Positions 9,622 to 19,700 of a DNA stretch of 48,818 bases are shown here, one piece after another; within the stretch, counting starts at the first letter, position 1; each line of letters opens with the position of its first letter. Made by a program: the position numbers and the translations under genes. This DNA is from Bacteroidota bacterium (GTDB taxonomy: Bacteria; Bacteroidota; Bacteroidia; 2-12-FULL-35-15). The stretch lies in NCBI GenBank assembly GCA_947476185.1, contig CANJPX010000017.1, forward strand, positions 1-48,818, read 5' to 3'. The notes beneath the pieces are model-generated. The model ran no database searches. It was not told where the DNA came from and saw nothing but the letters and a program-made list of their open reading frames with translations.

Positions 9622-9629
9622 CAAAGATA
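9622..9629 (-). promoter_or_regulatory. -7 box TATCTTTG of the gene at 8943-9617
   Basis: Exact match to the Bacteroidota -7 consensus TAnnTTTG on the minus strand. Only 4 nt separate it from the GTG start. No convincing -33 TTG is seen at the usual spacing. Confidence 0.4.
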
Positions 9630-9748
9630 GAGGAATCTCTACTTAGATAATAAAAAAATAGAGCACAGCTTTTTTATGATCATCAGGATTACAACGATTT
9701 ATTTTTTTATCTTAATGAGTCAAGGAAAAGACCTCTTTGGTATCAAAT

Positions 9749-9785
9749 AAAAAACCCTGAACAATTTTGTACAGGGTTTTTTATT
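9749..9785 (-). terminator. Rho-independent terminator of the act-cox operon
   Basis: On the minus strand this reads AAAAAACCCTG, an imperfect inner stem (ACA/TGT around one A-A mismatch), CAGGGTTTTTT. It lies just after the coxA stop codon at 9802. The A and T tracts are symmetric, so it could also work on the plus strand. Confidence 0.8.
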
Positions 9786-9801
9786 GAATATGTTTTTTCT
9801 T

Positions 9802-11619
9802 TTAGTGTCCACCACCATCTAATTCACCTTCAGCCAGAGGAACCGTTTGTTGAACAAAATCGAAATCCTTACCTGGTTTGCTGTAATCATAAGGCCAACG
9901 GTGAACCACAGGCAATGCGCCTGGCCAATTTCCGTGAGTATGAGCCATCGGTGTTGTCCACTCCAAGGTATTTGCGTTCCATGGGTTTTGTACTGATTTT
10001 GGTCCTCGGAACATTGAATAGAAAAAATTGAATAAGAAAACAACTTGCACCAAAGCAGCTAAAATTGCAAAGCATGTAATAAATATGTTGATGTTAACTA
10101 AGTTGTCAAACATCGGGAAAGCGCTGTTTGAATAGTATCTTCGTGGCACACCGGCTAATCCCAAAAAGTGCATTGGGAAGAATACGCCATAAGCAGAAAT
10201 GAATGTTCCCCAGAAATGGATATATCCAAGTTTCTTATTCATATGTCGCAAGAACAATTTCGGATACCAGTGGTATACACCTGCACACATCCCTAAAATA
10301 GCTGAAACACCCATTACAATGTGGAAGTGGGCAACAACGAAATATGTATCATGAACATTTATATCCAATGCAGAATCTGCAAGGATGATACCTGTTAATC
10401 CACCGGAAATAAATGTAGATACTAGACCTATTGCAAATAACATTGCAGGAGTGTATTGGATGTTACCTTTCCATAATGTTGTGATGTAATTGAATGCTTT
10501 TACAGCAGATGGAATAGCGATCAATAATGTTGTGAAAACGAAAACTGAACCTAAGAAAGGATTCATTCCCGTAAGGAACATATGGTGACCCCATACGATG
10601 AAGGACAAGAAGCCTATCGCCATAATAGACCCGATCATTGCGCGGTAACCGAAAATAGGTTTACGTGAATTAACAGAGATAATCTCTGAGGTAATTCCTA
10701 ATGCCGGTAAAATGATGATATAAACTTCAGGGTGACCAAGGAACCAGAATAAGTGTTCAAATAAGATTGGACTACCACCTGTTTGTTCTAAGGCTTGTCC
10801 GCCAATATAAATATCTGATAAGTAAAAAGATGTTCCGAAACTACGGTCGAAGATCAATAGCAATGCTGCTGATAATAACACAGGGAAGGAAAGAACTCCA
10901 AGTATAGCAGTAACTAAAAACGCCCAAATTGTTAGAGGTAAGCGTGTCATGGACATTCCTTTAGTACGCAAGTTTACAATCGTAACGATGTAGTTCAATC
11001 CTCCTAATAGAGAAGAAACGATGAATAAAGACATTGAAACCAACCAAAATGTCATCCCTAATCTTGAACCGTCCATGGCTTGTGGTAATGCACTCAATGG
11101 AGGATAAACTGTCCAACCACCACTTGCAGGACCTGTTTCAATGAAGAAAGCAGAGATCATTATCACGCTTGACAAGAAAAAGAACCAGTATGAAAGCATG
11201 TTAAGAAATCCGGATGCCATATCGCGTGCTCCAATTTGATATGGAATCAATAAGTTACTGAATGTACCACTCAATCCACCTGTTAATACCATGAAAACCA
11301 TAATCGTACCGTGTATAGTTACGAGTGCCATGTACATTCCCGGATCAAGAACTCCGTCTTTTCCCCATTTATCGCCCATAATGAAATTGATGATGGCAAA
11401 ATGTTCTCCAGGCCATGCTAATTGCAAGCGGAAAATAAATGACATCATCATTGCAAGAAACGCCATAATAACTGCAGTAATAAGAAACTGACGAGAAATG
11501 GTTTTGTGATCCATACTAAAAACGTACTTCGACACCCAATGTTCTTCATGGTGATGCTCATCGTGGTGACCGTGACTTTCGTGAGCGAGGCTTTCGTGAT
11601 GACCGTGATTATCTGACAT
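9802..11619 (-). CDS. coxA: Cytochrome c oxidase subunit I
   Basis: 605 residues, a heme-copper oxidase subunit I. It carries the low-spin heme a ligand region (HGTIMVFMV), the CuB/cross-linked-Tyr motif GHPEVY, the two CuB histidines in WGHHMFLTG, and the heme a3/heme a histidines in HDTYFVVAHFHIVMG. GHPEVY with its Glu marks the A1-type D-channel end. It reduces O2 to water and pumps protons in the inner membrane. The first 27 residues hold about a dozen His, before the first helix. It is the last gene of the act-cox operon, 59 nt after coxB. Subunits III and IV are not encoded here. Confidence 0.97.
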   Translation of the reverse strand: MSDNHGHHESLAHESHGHHDEHHHEEHWVSKYVFSMDHKTISRQFLITAVIMAFLAMMMSFIFRLQLAWPGEHFAIINFIMGDKWGKDGVLDPGMYMALVTIHGTIMVFMVLTGGLSGTFSNLLIPYQIGARDMASGFLNMLSYWFFFLSSVIMISAFFIETGPASGGWTVYPPLSALPQAMDGSRLGMTFWLVSMSLFIVSSLLGGLNYIVTIVNLRTKGMSMTRLPLTIWAFLVTAILGVLSFPVLLSAALLLIFDRSFGTSFYLSDIYIGGQALEQTGGSPILFEHLFWFLGHPEVYIIILPALGITSEIISVNSRKPIFGYRAMIGSIMAIGFLSFIVWGHHMFLTGMNPFLGSVFVFTTLLIAIPSAVKAFNYITTLWKGNIQYTPAMLFAIGLVSTFISGGLTGIILADSALDINVHDTYFVVAHFHIVMGVSAILGMCAGVYHWYPKLFLRHMNKKLGYIHFWGTFISAYGVFFPMHFLGLAGVPRRYYSNSAFPMFDNLVNINIFITCFAILAALVQVVFLFNFFYSMFRGPKSVQNPWNANTLEWTTPMAHTHGNWPGALPVVHRWPYDYSKPGKDFDFVQQTVPLAEGELDGGGH

Positions 11620-11678
11620 ATGCTAAATTATTTTATTATTGAATTTTTTTATTTTCTATTTTGATAATGAACAATTCA

Positions 11679-12767
11679 TTATTTTTTTTCTGCAATTTGA
11701 ATGTTTTTTGATTCAAGGGATGCTGTTGCTTTATTAAAAAAAGGTTTTTTGCTGCTTAACCATTTTTTATAATCTTCTTCAGAATCAATAACAATAGTCA
11801 TTTGCATATTATAATGACTAACGCCACAAATCTTGTTACACAATAAAATATAATCGAACTCAACAGGTGTTTCTGTTCTTCCTTCTTTTTTTGCTTTCTC
11901 TTGACGGATAGCATTTATTTCTTTCATCTGTCTGATCACGTCTGGATTTTTGCGCATTTCTGCAGTAGTGATCGTTGGAGTGAAATGGAACATGGTTGTC
12001 ATTCCCGGAACAATGTTCATTTGAGCTCTGAAATGAGGGAAATAAGCACTGTGAATTACATCGCGTGAACGGAAATTAAATGCAACTTCTTTGTTTACCG
12101 GCAAATGAATTTCATTTTTTACCAAGATATCATCCATACCTTCCGCGCTGGTAGAATCTAATCCAAGATCATTTGTAGAAGAGATCAAGCGATAGTTTGA
12201 TTTCCCTAATTTATTATCTGTTCCTGCAAAACGAGCAGTCCAGTCAAATTGTTTTCCATAAATTTCCACCAAAGTAGAAGCAGGGTTTGGATCAGAAGTA
12301 ATCTTATTCCATGTTCTTAATCCGAAAATAATGATCACAGCCAGTACAATTGCAGGAATAACAGTCCAGATCATTTCTAACTTATTATCATGTGCTAAAA
12401 ATGTAGCAACTCTATCTTTGCGACCATAATATTTAAACGCAAAATAAAATAATAAGAAATGAGTGATTGCAAATACAATGAAAATAATCAGCATGTTAAA
12501 ATTGAAAAGAAAATCAATTGCAACACCATGCTCTGAAGCGGCAACAGGAAGCATTTTCGGAATGAATTCAATTAAATTCCAAGTTGTGAATGCGAAGAAA
12601 GCAAACAAAAACAAGAGCATTAATTTGGCTTGTGTTTTATTGTCTTTATCAGTAACAACTTCTGGTTTCGCTCCTTTAAGACTTGCAGAAAGTTCCAAAA
12701 TTCTAACTAAATAGCCAATTGCAAGAGCAGTTAAAATGATGGCAATGTAAACTAAAAACTTTATCAT
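11679..12767 (-). CDS. coxB: Cytochrome c oxidase subunit II (CuA)
   Basis: 362 residues. The C-terminal cupredoxin domain carries the CuA site: His in DVIHSAYFPHF and the cluster CNKICGVSHYNM (Cys-x3-Cys-x3-His-x2-Met). The usual Glu between the two Cys is Lys here; in CuA that position ligates through its backbone, so the site should still work. The N-terminal half has about four hydrophobic segments (near residues 3-22, 48-70, 85-112 and 133-155) rather than the usual two. It accepts electrons from the act complex or a c-type heme and passes them to heme a. Lies 50 nt after actF and 59 nt before coxA. Confidence 0.96.
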   Translation of the reverse strand: MIKFLVYIAIILTALAIGYLVRILELSASLKGAKPEVVTDKDNKTQAKLMLLFLFAFFAFTTWNLIEFIPKMLPVAASEHGVAIDFLFNFNMLIIFIVFAITHFLLFYFAFKYYGRKDRVATFLAHDNKLEMIWTVIPAIVLAVIIIFGLRTWNKITSDPNPASTLVEIYGKQFDWTARFAGTDNKLGKSNYRLISSTNDLGLDSTSAEGMDDILVKNEIHLPVNKEVAFNFRSRDVIHSAYFPHFRAQMNIVPGMTTMFHFTPTITTAEMRKNPDVIRQMKEINAIRQEKAKKEGRTETPVEFDYILLCNKICGVSHYNMQMTIVIDSEEDYKKWLSSKKPFFNKATASLESKNIQIAEKK

Positions 12768-12817
12768 AGTGTTTTGTGTTGATATTCGTTATTATATTCT
12801 TTACTATAATTCAATTG

Positions 12818-14080
12818 TTAATAATGGTGGTGAACACTCTCATCTAAGTATGGATGCTTTTGAACCATCAAAGGGGATTTGGTTAAGGCTCTATGCACAA
12901 CATATAACATTAATCCTAAAAATCCTAAAGACATTCCAATCTCCATCCATCCTAAATGCCAATGACCGTTAACTGTTCCAGGCATTACCATCATGAACAC
13001 ATCTAGCCAGTGTCCTACAAATATAATACAGCCAACGAATACTAAAAAGAAATAATTACGTTTTGAATCACGACTCATTAATAAGATCATCGGGAACAAA
13101 AAGTTCATAAAGAACACTGTCCACATAAGACCCATATATCCGAAATCATGTAAACGCTCTTGAAAATAAATTGATTCTTCAGGTATGTTTGTATACCAGA
13201 TCAACATGAACTGACAGAAATATAAATATGTCCATAAAAAACTTACAGCAAACACCCATTTCCCAAGGTCGTGAATATGGCTTTCGTTCACTTGTGGTAA
13301 ATAACCTTTACGTTTTAAAAAGATAACAAACAAAATAATAGTGATCATAGCAGAAATCCACATTCCTGCGAATGCATACCAGCCATACATTGTCGAGAAC
13401 CAATGTACATCTAAACTCATCATCCAGTCCCAAGAAGATGTAGAAGATGTTACAGCAAAGAATACCAAGAATGTTGCAGCTTTCCCCATTTGTTTATAAT
13501 GGATCGCTGTTCCTCCATGTAAATCTTGTTCCAAAGAACGCTTAATGAACCCGCGCTGGAACATATTCCAAACAACTAAATAAAGTATCGTTCTTAACCA
13601 GAAAAACCAAGGAGCAAAATAACCGGCCTTACCTGCAATGATCTTATCGTATGCTGGATTCGGAGTTGTTCCGTCTTCTAAAAATTTATTATACACATCG
13701 GTATCCATCCAATGATATAAGTGATGAACATGAAATTGACCTGCCAAAAGAATAATAACCATAACTATCCCACCAACTGGCAAGTAGCAGGATATAGCTT
13801 CGTAAACACGCTTTACTGCTACCGACCAGGCTACCTCAGCAACGTATTGTAACGCCATAAAGAAAGTTGCAAGCAATGCAATTCCCATATAGAAATAGCC
13901 ATTTACTAATAAATTTGCCCAGAAACGAGTGTGGTGATATTCCTCCGGATTTACGCCTTCAGGAGCAGTATCAGTTAGTAAGCCGGCAATAATAGTGATC
14001 AACCCTACTGCCATTAAACCAAAAGTAATATTTTTGGTCTTGCTTGAAAACGTATAATTATTATTCATATCAGTATTCAT
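12818..14080 (-). CDS. actF: Alternative complex III subunit ActF (quinol:cytochrome c oxidoreductase membrane subunit)
   Basis: 420 residues, almost wholly membrane: about ten hydrophobic segments with the NrfD-like arrangement shared by ActC and ActF. Position (sixth in the operon, between the mono-heme subunit and coxB) and length fit ActF of Bacteroidota. It is one of the two large integral subunits; ActC is thought to carry the quinol site, and ActF resembles it. No heme or iron-sulfur motif is present. A start at either Met1 or Met5 is possible. The C-terminus ends in HHHY. Confidence 0.9.
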   Translation of the reverse strand: MNTDMNNNYTFSSKTKNITFGLMAVGLITIIAGLLTDTAPEGVNPEEYHHTRFWANLLVNGYFYMGIALLATFFMALQYVAEVAWSVAVKRVYEAISCYLPVGGIVMVIILLAGQFHVHHLYHWMDTDVYNKFLEDGTTPNPAYDKIIAGKAGYFAPWFFWLRTILYLVVWNMFQRGFIKRSLEQDLHGGTAIHYKQMGKAATFLVFFAVTSSTSSWDWMMSLDVHWFSTMYGWYAFAGMWISAMITIILFVIFLKRKGYLPQVNESHIHDLGKWVFAVSFLWTYLYFCQFMLIWYTNIPEESIYFQERLHDFGYMGLMWTVFFMNFLFPMILLMSRDSKRNYFFLVFVGCIIFVGHWLDVFMMVMPGTVNGHWHLGWMEIGMSLGFLGLMLYVVHRALTKSPLMVQKHPYLDESVHHHY

Positions 14081-14109
14081 TTATCTTTTTATCTCAAATA
14101 AGTCTTTAA

Positions 14110-14772
14110 TTATTTTTTTGGCTTTTCTGCTTGTACCGCAATCACCGCAGGTTCTTTCTTTGTTGAATCTGTTGCAACAGCAGGAACATCGTTACCTTGC
14201 AATTTTTGTACATACATAATAACTTTCCATCTTTCTTCTTTTGATAACTGACTGGCATGAGAGCCCATCAGGTTTTTACCATAAGTAAGTGTGTGAAACA
14301 TTTTCCCTTCCGGTAATGTTTTCAACACTGTTTTATAAGATGGAGGAGGACCGGGTAATTTTGTACCGACAATCCCATCACCTTCACCGCTTTTACCATG
14401 ACAAGGGGCGCAGTATCTTACAAATAAAAACTCTCCGCGTTGTAAATTTTCATCATTTTTTGGTAATGGATTATGCAAATTTAAACCTGCCGCTTCGTAT
14501 CCTTCAAGTGTATTTGGATATCCGTAAGGCATAAATCCGCGAGGAATAGTTCCTTCAACGGGAAGTCTGTTAGAGGTTAGTGTATCGAAAGTTCCTTTCG
14601 CGTTTTTTACAACATAAAACAAGTTTGATTCTAATGAAGGAGAGCGGTACATATCTGGTGCAAATTCTACACCGGGACTGTTTGGGTCATGTTTTGAGCA
14701 GGATGTAAAACTTATCGTTACACAGCCAAAAACTGCCATCAAAGAAATTATTTTTGTTACCTTTTTTTTCAT
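14110..14772 (-). CDS. actE: Alternative complex III subunit ActE, mono-heme cytochrome c lipoprotein
   Basis: 220 residues. A lipoprotein signal ends at Cys25 (ISFTSC). A single c-type heme motif CAPCH lies near residue 118, followed by GKSGEGDG, and a candidate axial Met lies downstream in GKNLMGSH. It is a membrane-anchored periplasmic electron carrier that would receive electrons from the penta-heme ActA and hand them to the oxidase. The C-terminal tail is rich in Lys, Ala and Val. Operon position between actD and actF is the standard one. Confidence 0.94.
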   Translation of the reverse strand: MKKKVTKIISLMAVFGCVTISFTSCSKHDPNSPGVEFAPDMYRSPSLESNLFYVVKNAKGTFDTLTSNRLPVEGTIPRGFMPYGYPNTLEGYEAAGLNLHNPLPKNDENLQRGEFLFVRYCAPCHGKSGEGDGIVGTKLPGPPPSYKTVLKTLPEGKMFHTLTYGKNLMGSHASQLSKEERWKVIMYVQKLQGNDVPAVATDSTKKEPAVIAVQAEKPKK

Positions 14773-14808
14773 TGTAGTATATTAATCTAAAGCAAATTCT
14801 TTTCTTAA

Positions 14809-15327
14809 TTATTTATGGTGAATTTCTGAAGCACCACCTGTTTTTAACATTGATTCAATGTTGTTCTTGTTTTCTTCTTTTGTTTCGATCACGATCATAA
14901 ATTTATCATCTGTTGTGCGAGGATCAGGATTCTTTGCTTTCACTCCCGGAAGTAACCAGCATCTCAGATAAAAAGTAATTGCCATTCCGTGAGCAGCACA
15001 TAATACTGTTGACTCAAAAGAAATCGGAATAAATGCCGGGATATTCATGTAGTATGCAAAACTTGGTTTACCTCCAATATCTGTAGGCCAATCTGCGATC
15101 ATCATATACCACATCATAAGGGTTGCCAATGTCAATCCTGTTAATCCGTAAATAAATGCACAAATTGCAATTCTTGTTCTTGGAAGTCCGATTGCTGTAT
15201 CCAAGCCATGCACAGGGAATGGTGTGAATACGTCTTTGATCCGAATTCCTTTTGAATGAAGAGATGTAGCGGTAGCCAACATCGGCTCTTCATCATCAAA
15301 TATCGCGTGTATTACTGCTTTACTCAT
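14809..15327 (-). CDS. actD: Alternative complex III subunit ActD (DUF3341)
   Basis: 172 residues. The start HAIFDDEEPML and the following GIRIKDVFTPFPVHGLD match the DUF3341 family (ActD). It has a soluble N-terminal part, two membrane helices (near residues 58-80 and 98-125) and a charged tail. It is a small integral subunit of the act complex with a likely structural role; no cofactor motif is present. Spacing to actC and actE is 35 and 36 nt. Confidence 0.93.
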   Translation of the reverse strand: MSKAVIHAIFDDEEPMLATATSLHSKGIRIKDVFTPFPVHGLDTAIGLPRTRIAICAFIYGLTGLTLATLMMWYMMIADWPTDIGGKPSFAYYMNIPAFIPISFESTVLCAAHGMAITFYLRCWLLPGVKAKNPDPRTTDDKFMIVIETKEENKNNIESMLKTGGASEIHHK

Positions 15328-15362
15328 ATCTAATTAAACTTAATTGTTTATTATTTTCAAAT

Positions 15363-16760
15363 TTAGTGATGAGCTGCATGTCCTTGTGCAGCGTGCTTTT
15401 CTTTATATTCTTGTCCTGATGATTTCAAAATTGATTTTAATTCAGCTTGTGCAATTACAGGGAAATATCTTGTAAACAACAAGAAAAAGGTAAAGAACAT
15501 TCCTATAGTTCCTGTGTAAATCCCTACATCTACAAATGAAGGAGAATACATGTTCCAGGTTGATGGCAAAAATGTACGACACAATGTAGGTACGATAATT
15601 ACAAAACGTTCGAACCACATTCCAATGTTTACAATGATCGACATGATGAATGTAAATGTAAGGTTGGTACGTAATTTTTTAGACCAGAATAATTGTGGAG
15701 AAACTACGTTACAAGTCATCATGGCTGCATATGCCCACCAATATGGTCCGGTAGCACGATTCAAAAATGCATATTGCTCATATTCTACACCTGAATACCA
15801 AGAAATAAACAACTCTGTAAGATAAGCAACACCAACAATAGAACCTGTAACAATGATGACAATGTTCATGTATTCAATGTGCTTGATGGTAATGTAATTT
15901 TCTAAATTATAGATCTTACGAAGAATGATCAACAATGTTAACACCATCGCAAATCCTGAAAACACAGCACCGGCAACGAAATAAGGAGGGAAGATCGTTG
16001 TGTGCCAACCCGGTACAACAGATGTAGCAAAGTCCATGGATACAATCGAGTGAACCGAGAATACAAGTGGTGTAGATAATCCCGCAAGTACTAATGATAC
16101 TTCTTCAAATCTGCTCCAGTGACGAGCACTTCCACCCCAACCAAAACTCAGGATGCTATACATCTTTCTTGCAAACGGTTTTGTAGCTCTGTCGCGGATC
16201 ATTGCGAAATCGGGAACTAAACCTGTATACCAGAATACTAATGATACCGAGAAATAGGTTGATACCGCAAATACGTCCCACATCAATGGTGAGTTGAAGT
16301 TTACCCATAAAGAACCAAATTGATTTGGCAATGGGAACAACCAATAATCTAACCATGGACGACCCGTATGCAATAACACGAAGATTGCTGCACACATAAC
16401 GGCAAAAATTGTCATCGCCTCAGCCGCACGGTTGATTGCCATTCTCCATTTTTGACGGAATAATAATAATACGGCAGAAATCAATGTTCCAGCATGACCG
16501 ATACCGATCCACCATACGAAGTTGGTGATGTCAAACGCCCAGTCAACACCATTGTTAGAACCCCATACACCGATACCGGTTCCGATAGTGTATGCTAAAC
16601 AAGCTATTCCCCATAAAAAACAAATTGCGGAAATAGTTAATAGTATATACCAATACTTTGAAGCTTTTCCTTCAATGGGTCTTACGATATCTTCAGTGAT
16701 CTGATGATAGGTCTTATTACCAAGGATTAAGGGCTCTCTAATTTCTGATTCGTGCTGCAT
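15363..16760 (-). CDS. actC: Alternative complex III subunit ActC (NrfD/polysulfide reductase family)
   Basis: 465 residues with about ten membrane segments, of the NrfD/PsrC type. Begins with a short cytoplasmic stretch (HESEIREPLILGNKTY) and ends in an HAAQGHAAHH tail. In this family the protein holds the quinol oxidation site and passes electrons to the iron-sulfur subunit ActB. It follows actB by 39 nt. No premature stops or gaps. Confidence 0.95.
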   Translation of the reverse strand: MQHESEIREPLILGNKTYHQITEDIVRPIEGKASKYWYILLTISAICFLWGIACLAYTIGTGIGVWGSNNGVDWAFDITNFVWWIGIGHAGTLISAVLLLFRQKWRMAINRAAEAMTIFAVMCAAIFVLLHTGRPWLDYWLFPLPNQFGSLWVNFNSPLMWDVFAVSTYFSVSLVFWYTGLVPDFAMIRDRATKPFARKMYSILSFGWGGSARHWSRFEEVSLVLAGLSTPLVFSVHSIVSMDFATSVVPGWHTTIFPPYFVAGAVFSGFAMVLTLLIILRKIYNLENYITIKHIEYMNIVIIVTGSIVGVAYLTELFISWYSGVEYEQYAFLNRATGPYWWAYAAMMTCNVVSPQLFWSKKLRTNLTFTFIMSIIVNIGMWFERFVIIVPTLCRTFLPSTWNMYSPSFVDVGIYTGTIGMFFTFFLLFTRYFPVIAQAELKSILKSSGQEYKEKHAAQGHAAHH

Positions 16761-16799
16761 ATTAATAATCTAATTATAAATAAAAGTTCTTTTCTGTTA

Positions 16800-19700
16800 C
16801 TATGCTTTTGCTTTTTCTTCTTTCACATCTGCATGTTCGCCTGAAGATTTTTTACCTTCTTCAATTGTTTCTTCGCAGTTTCTAACCTTTGTCAAGTAAG
16901 ATACGGTAGGTTTTACTCCCAATTCTTCAAGAATAAAGTAATTACGACCTTCCGCTTCTCTGTTTCTCAAAAGAGTGATCTCACTTTGCTCATCATTTAA
17001 GTCACCAAAATAAATTGCATTCGTAGGACAAGATTGTTGACAAGCAGTTTTTATTGCTCCGTCTTTTAATGGCGCTTCTAGTTTCTTCGCATCTAATTTT
17101 CCCTCCTGTATTCTTTGAACACACATAGAACATTTTTCCATTACTCCACGTGAACGAACGACTACATCCGGATTTAATACCATGCGTCCAAGATCGTCCT
17201 GTGTTGGGTTTAGTGCAAAATCAGGATTTTCATTATAGTTGAACCAGTTGAATCGTCTAACTTTGAAAGGACAGTTGTTTGCACAGTAACGGGTACCCAC
17301 ACAACGGTTATAGATCATCATGTTCAAGCCTTCTGAACTGTGGTTTGTAGCCAGTACCGGACAAACGTTTTCGCAAGGTGCGTGATTACAATGCTGACAC
17401 ATGATCGGTTGGAAAACAACTTTCGGATTTTCTTCTGCAGGATTTTCCATCTCCAGATACATCTCCATTCCACCAACTCCGTCTTCCTTAGCAACCTCTT
17501 TATTCATGTCACTGCTGTAGTATCTGTCAATACGTAACCAGTGCATTTCTCTTGTTTTCATTACTTCTGCTTTTCCGACAACAGCAACGTTGTTTTCTGC
17601 AGTACAACTTACAACGCAACTTCCACAGCCAATACAAGAGTTTAAGTCAATTGTCATCCCCCATTTGTTACCCGGGCGGTCAAACTCATTCCATAAATCT
17701 ATTGTTGCAGCTTTTTTGATTCCGGAATGTGTAACCATCATCTCATCAGCATTTCCTGATTTAGGATTTTTCTTATAGTTTTCTAAGTTCGTCTCTCTAA
17801 CAATTTCACGACCCATTAAGGTGTGGTGAATTTGTGTCCCTGCAATTGATGTTGTTTCATTGGTGTTTTCAACGGTTACGCTTAGTGCACCATACATCAT
17901 TGTGCCGTCTATAATTTGAACAAACGGATATGCATTTTTCCCAACTACTCCTGTTTTTTCGCTTAATGTTCCAGCCTTTTCACGACCATATCCTAAAGCG
18001 ATACCCATTGTTCCTTCAGCTTGTCCGGGTTGTGGGATAACTGGAAGTTTAATAGTAGTTCCATTTACTGTTACGTTCAATAAAGTAGCTTTTCTATCTT
18101 GGCGTTTCATCAAGGAATAACCTTTAGCAGCCATTTCTTTTGGCGACATAGTAACGTAATTGTCCCAGGTAATCTTAGAGATAGGATCAGGTAATTCTTG
18201 TAACCAAGGGTTGTTTGCCTGATTACCATTGCCGATCGCAACTTTTTCATATAATGCTAATTCTAATTCACCTGATTTTACAGAATTTATTTTTTGAGCA
18301 ACATCGCTCAAATTTATTTTTTGAATTACCCGAATTAGTTCTGGTGTAATATCAGATTTTACTTCTTTTACAGGTTTTGCTTTCGCTGATGAAACAACAA
18401 CCGGTGCAGCAACTTTAGTGCTATCTGAAACAGGTGTTGCTAATGCTCCGTCATCTCCTTTTCCAACTTCAATAGCTCCATCATGTAATGAATGATTCCA
18501 AAAATCACTGAATACCATGTATTTCCCTTGCATCGGGAATACTTTTTCCATCCATGTTTTTTGGATGAAAGATAAATAGCCGTCATGGTTTCCTGCCCAT
18601 ATTAATAATGTATCCTGAGCCTGACGAGTCCCTTCGTGACGAGGTTTTGTGAATAAAGGTGTGATCGTAGGTTGTGCTAAGCTATAGTGCGCCTTCTTAG
18701 GGTTGTAATCGTTCCATGACTCCAGGTAGTTCAGATCAGGACAAACATATTGTGATAATGCTGCTGTTTCATCTACTCTATCAGCAAAAGAGATACGCAT
18801 ACCTACCTTTTGAAATGCCTCAGCAAATTTTAGGGAAGCAGGAGAAGTGTAAACAGGATTTGTGTTGTATGTTATGATAACATCCACTTTTCCTGAAGCC
18901 ATTTCTGCAACAAGATCGGTAAATGCGGCATCATCACCTTGATGAGTATATGTTGGATTCTCAATATCTATGGTCTTTCCATAGTTTTCAAGCATATCGT
19001 TAATACCATTTACAACCAATTGAATATTGGTGTCATTTGAACCGCTTATAACCAAAGATCTCCCTTTGTTTTCTGCTAGTGCTTTTGCTGCTTTCGCAAT
19101 AATCGCATCACACGCCAATGCAGATGATGGAAGAGATGAGCCTCCAACTATTTTTGCAACAGCATTATATAAATTGACTGCTACTTTTCCTTGTTCAGAT
19201 ACTTTAACCGGAATACGCTCATCAGCATTTGCGCCGGTTAATGATAAGTTAGATTCAAACTGGAAGTGTTTAGACATTTCAGCATGTTCTTTACTTACTT
19301 TACGGTTCTTAATATATTGTTTTGAAAATTCGATCGGAGAGATCCAGTTTGCTAAAAAATCAGCACCGATACTCACGATCACTTCAGCATTTGAAAAATT
19401 ATATGAAGGAATTACTTCCTGACCAAACGTTTGAGCATTTGCTTTTGACATTCCTGAAAAGGAAACAGCATCATACGTTACATGTTTTGTGGTTGGATAT
19501 TTTGCTGAAAACTCAGCAATTACATCTTTTGTAGATGGGCTGATTATTGAGGATGATAAGATACGGATCGCACCGCCTTTTGCTGCTATTGCTGCTAATT
19601 TTCCGCCTATCTCTAAGTCTGTATTTCCCCAGGATGTAGCTGCACCATTTGCTGTTGGTCCTGTTAACCGTGATGAATCATATAATGAAAGTACAGATGC

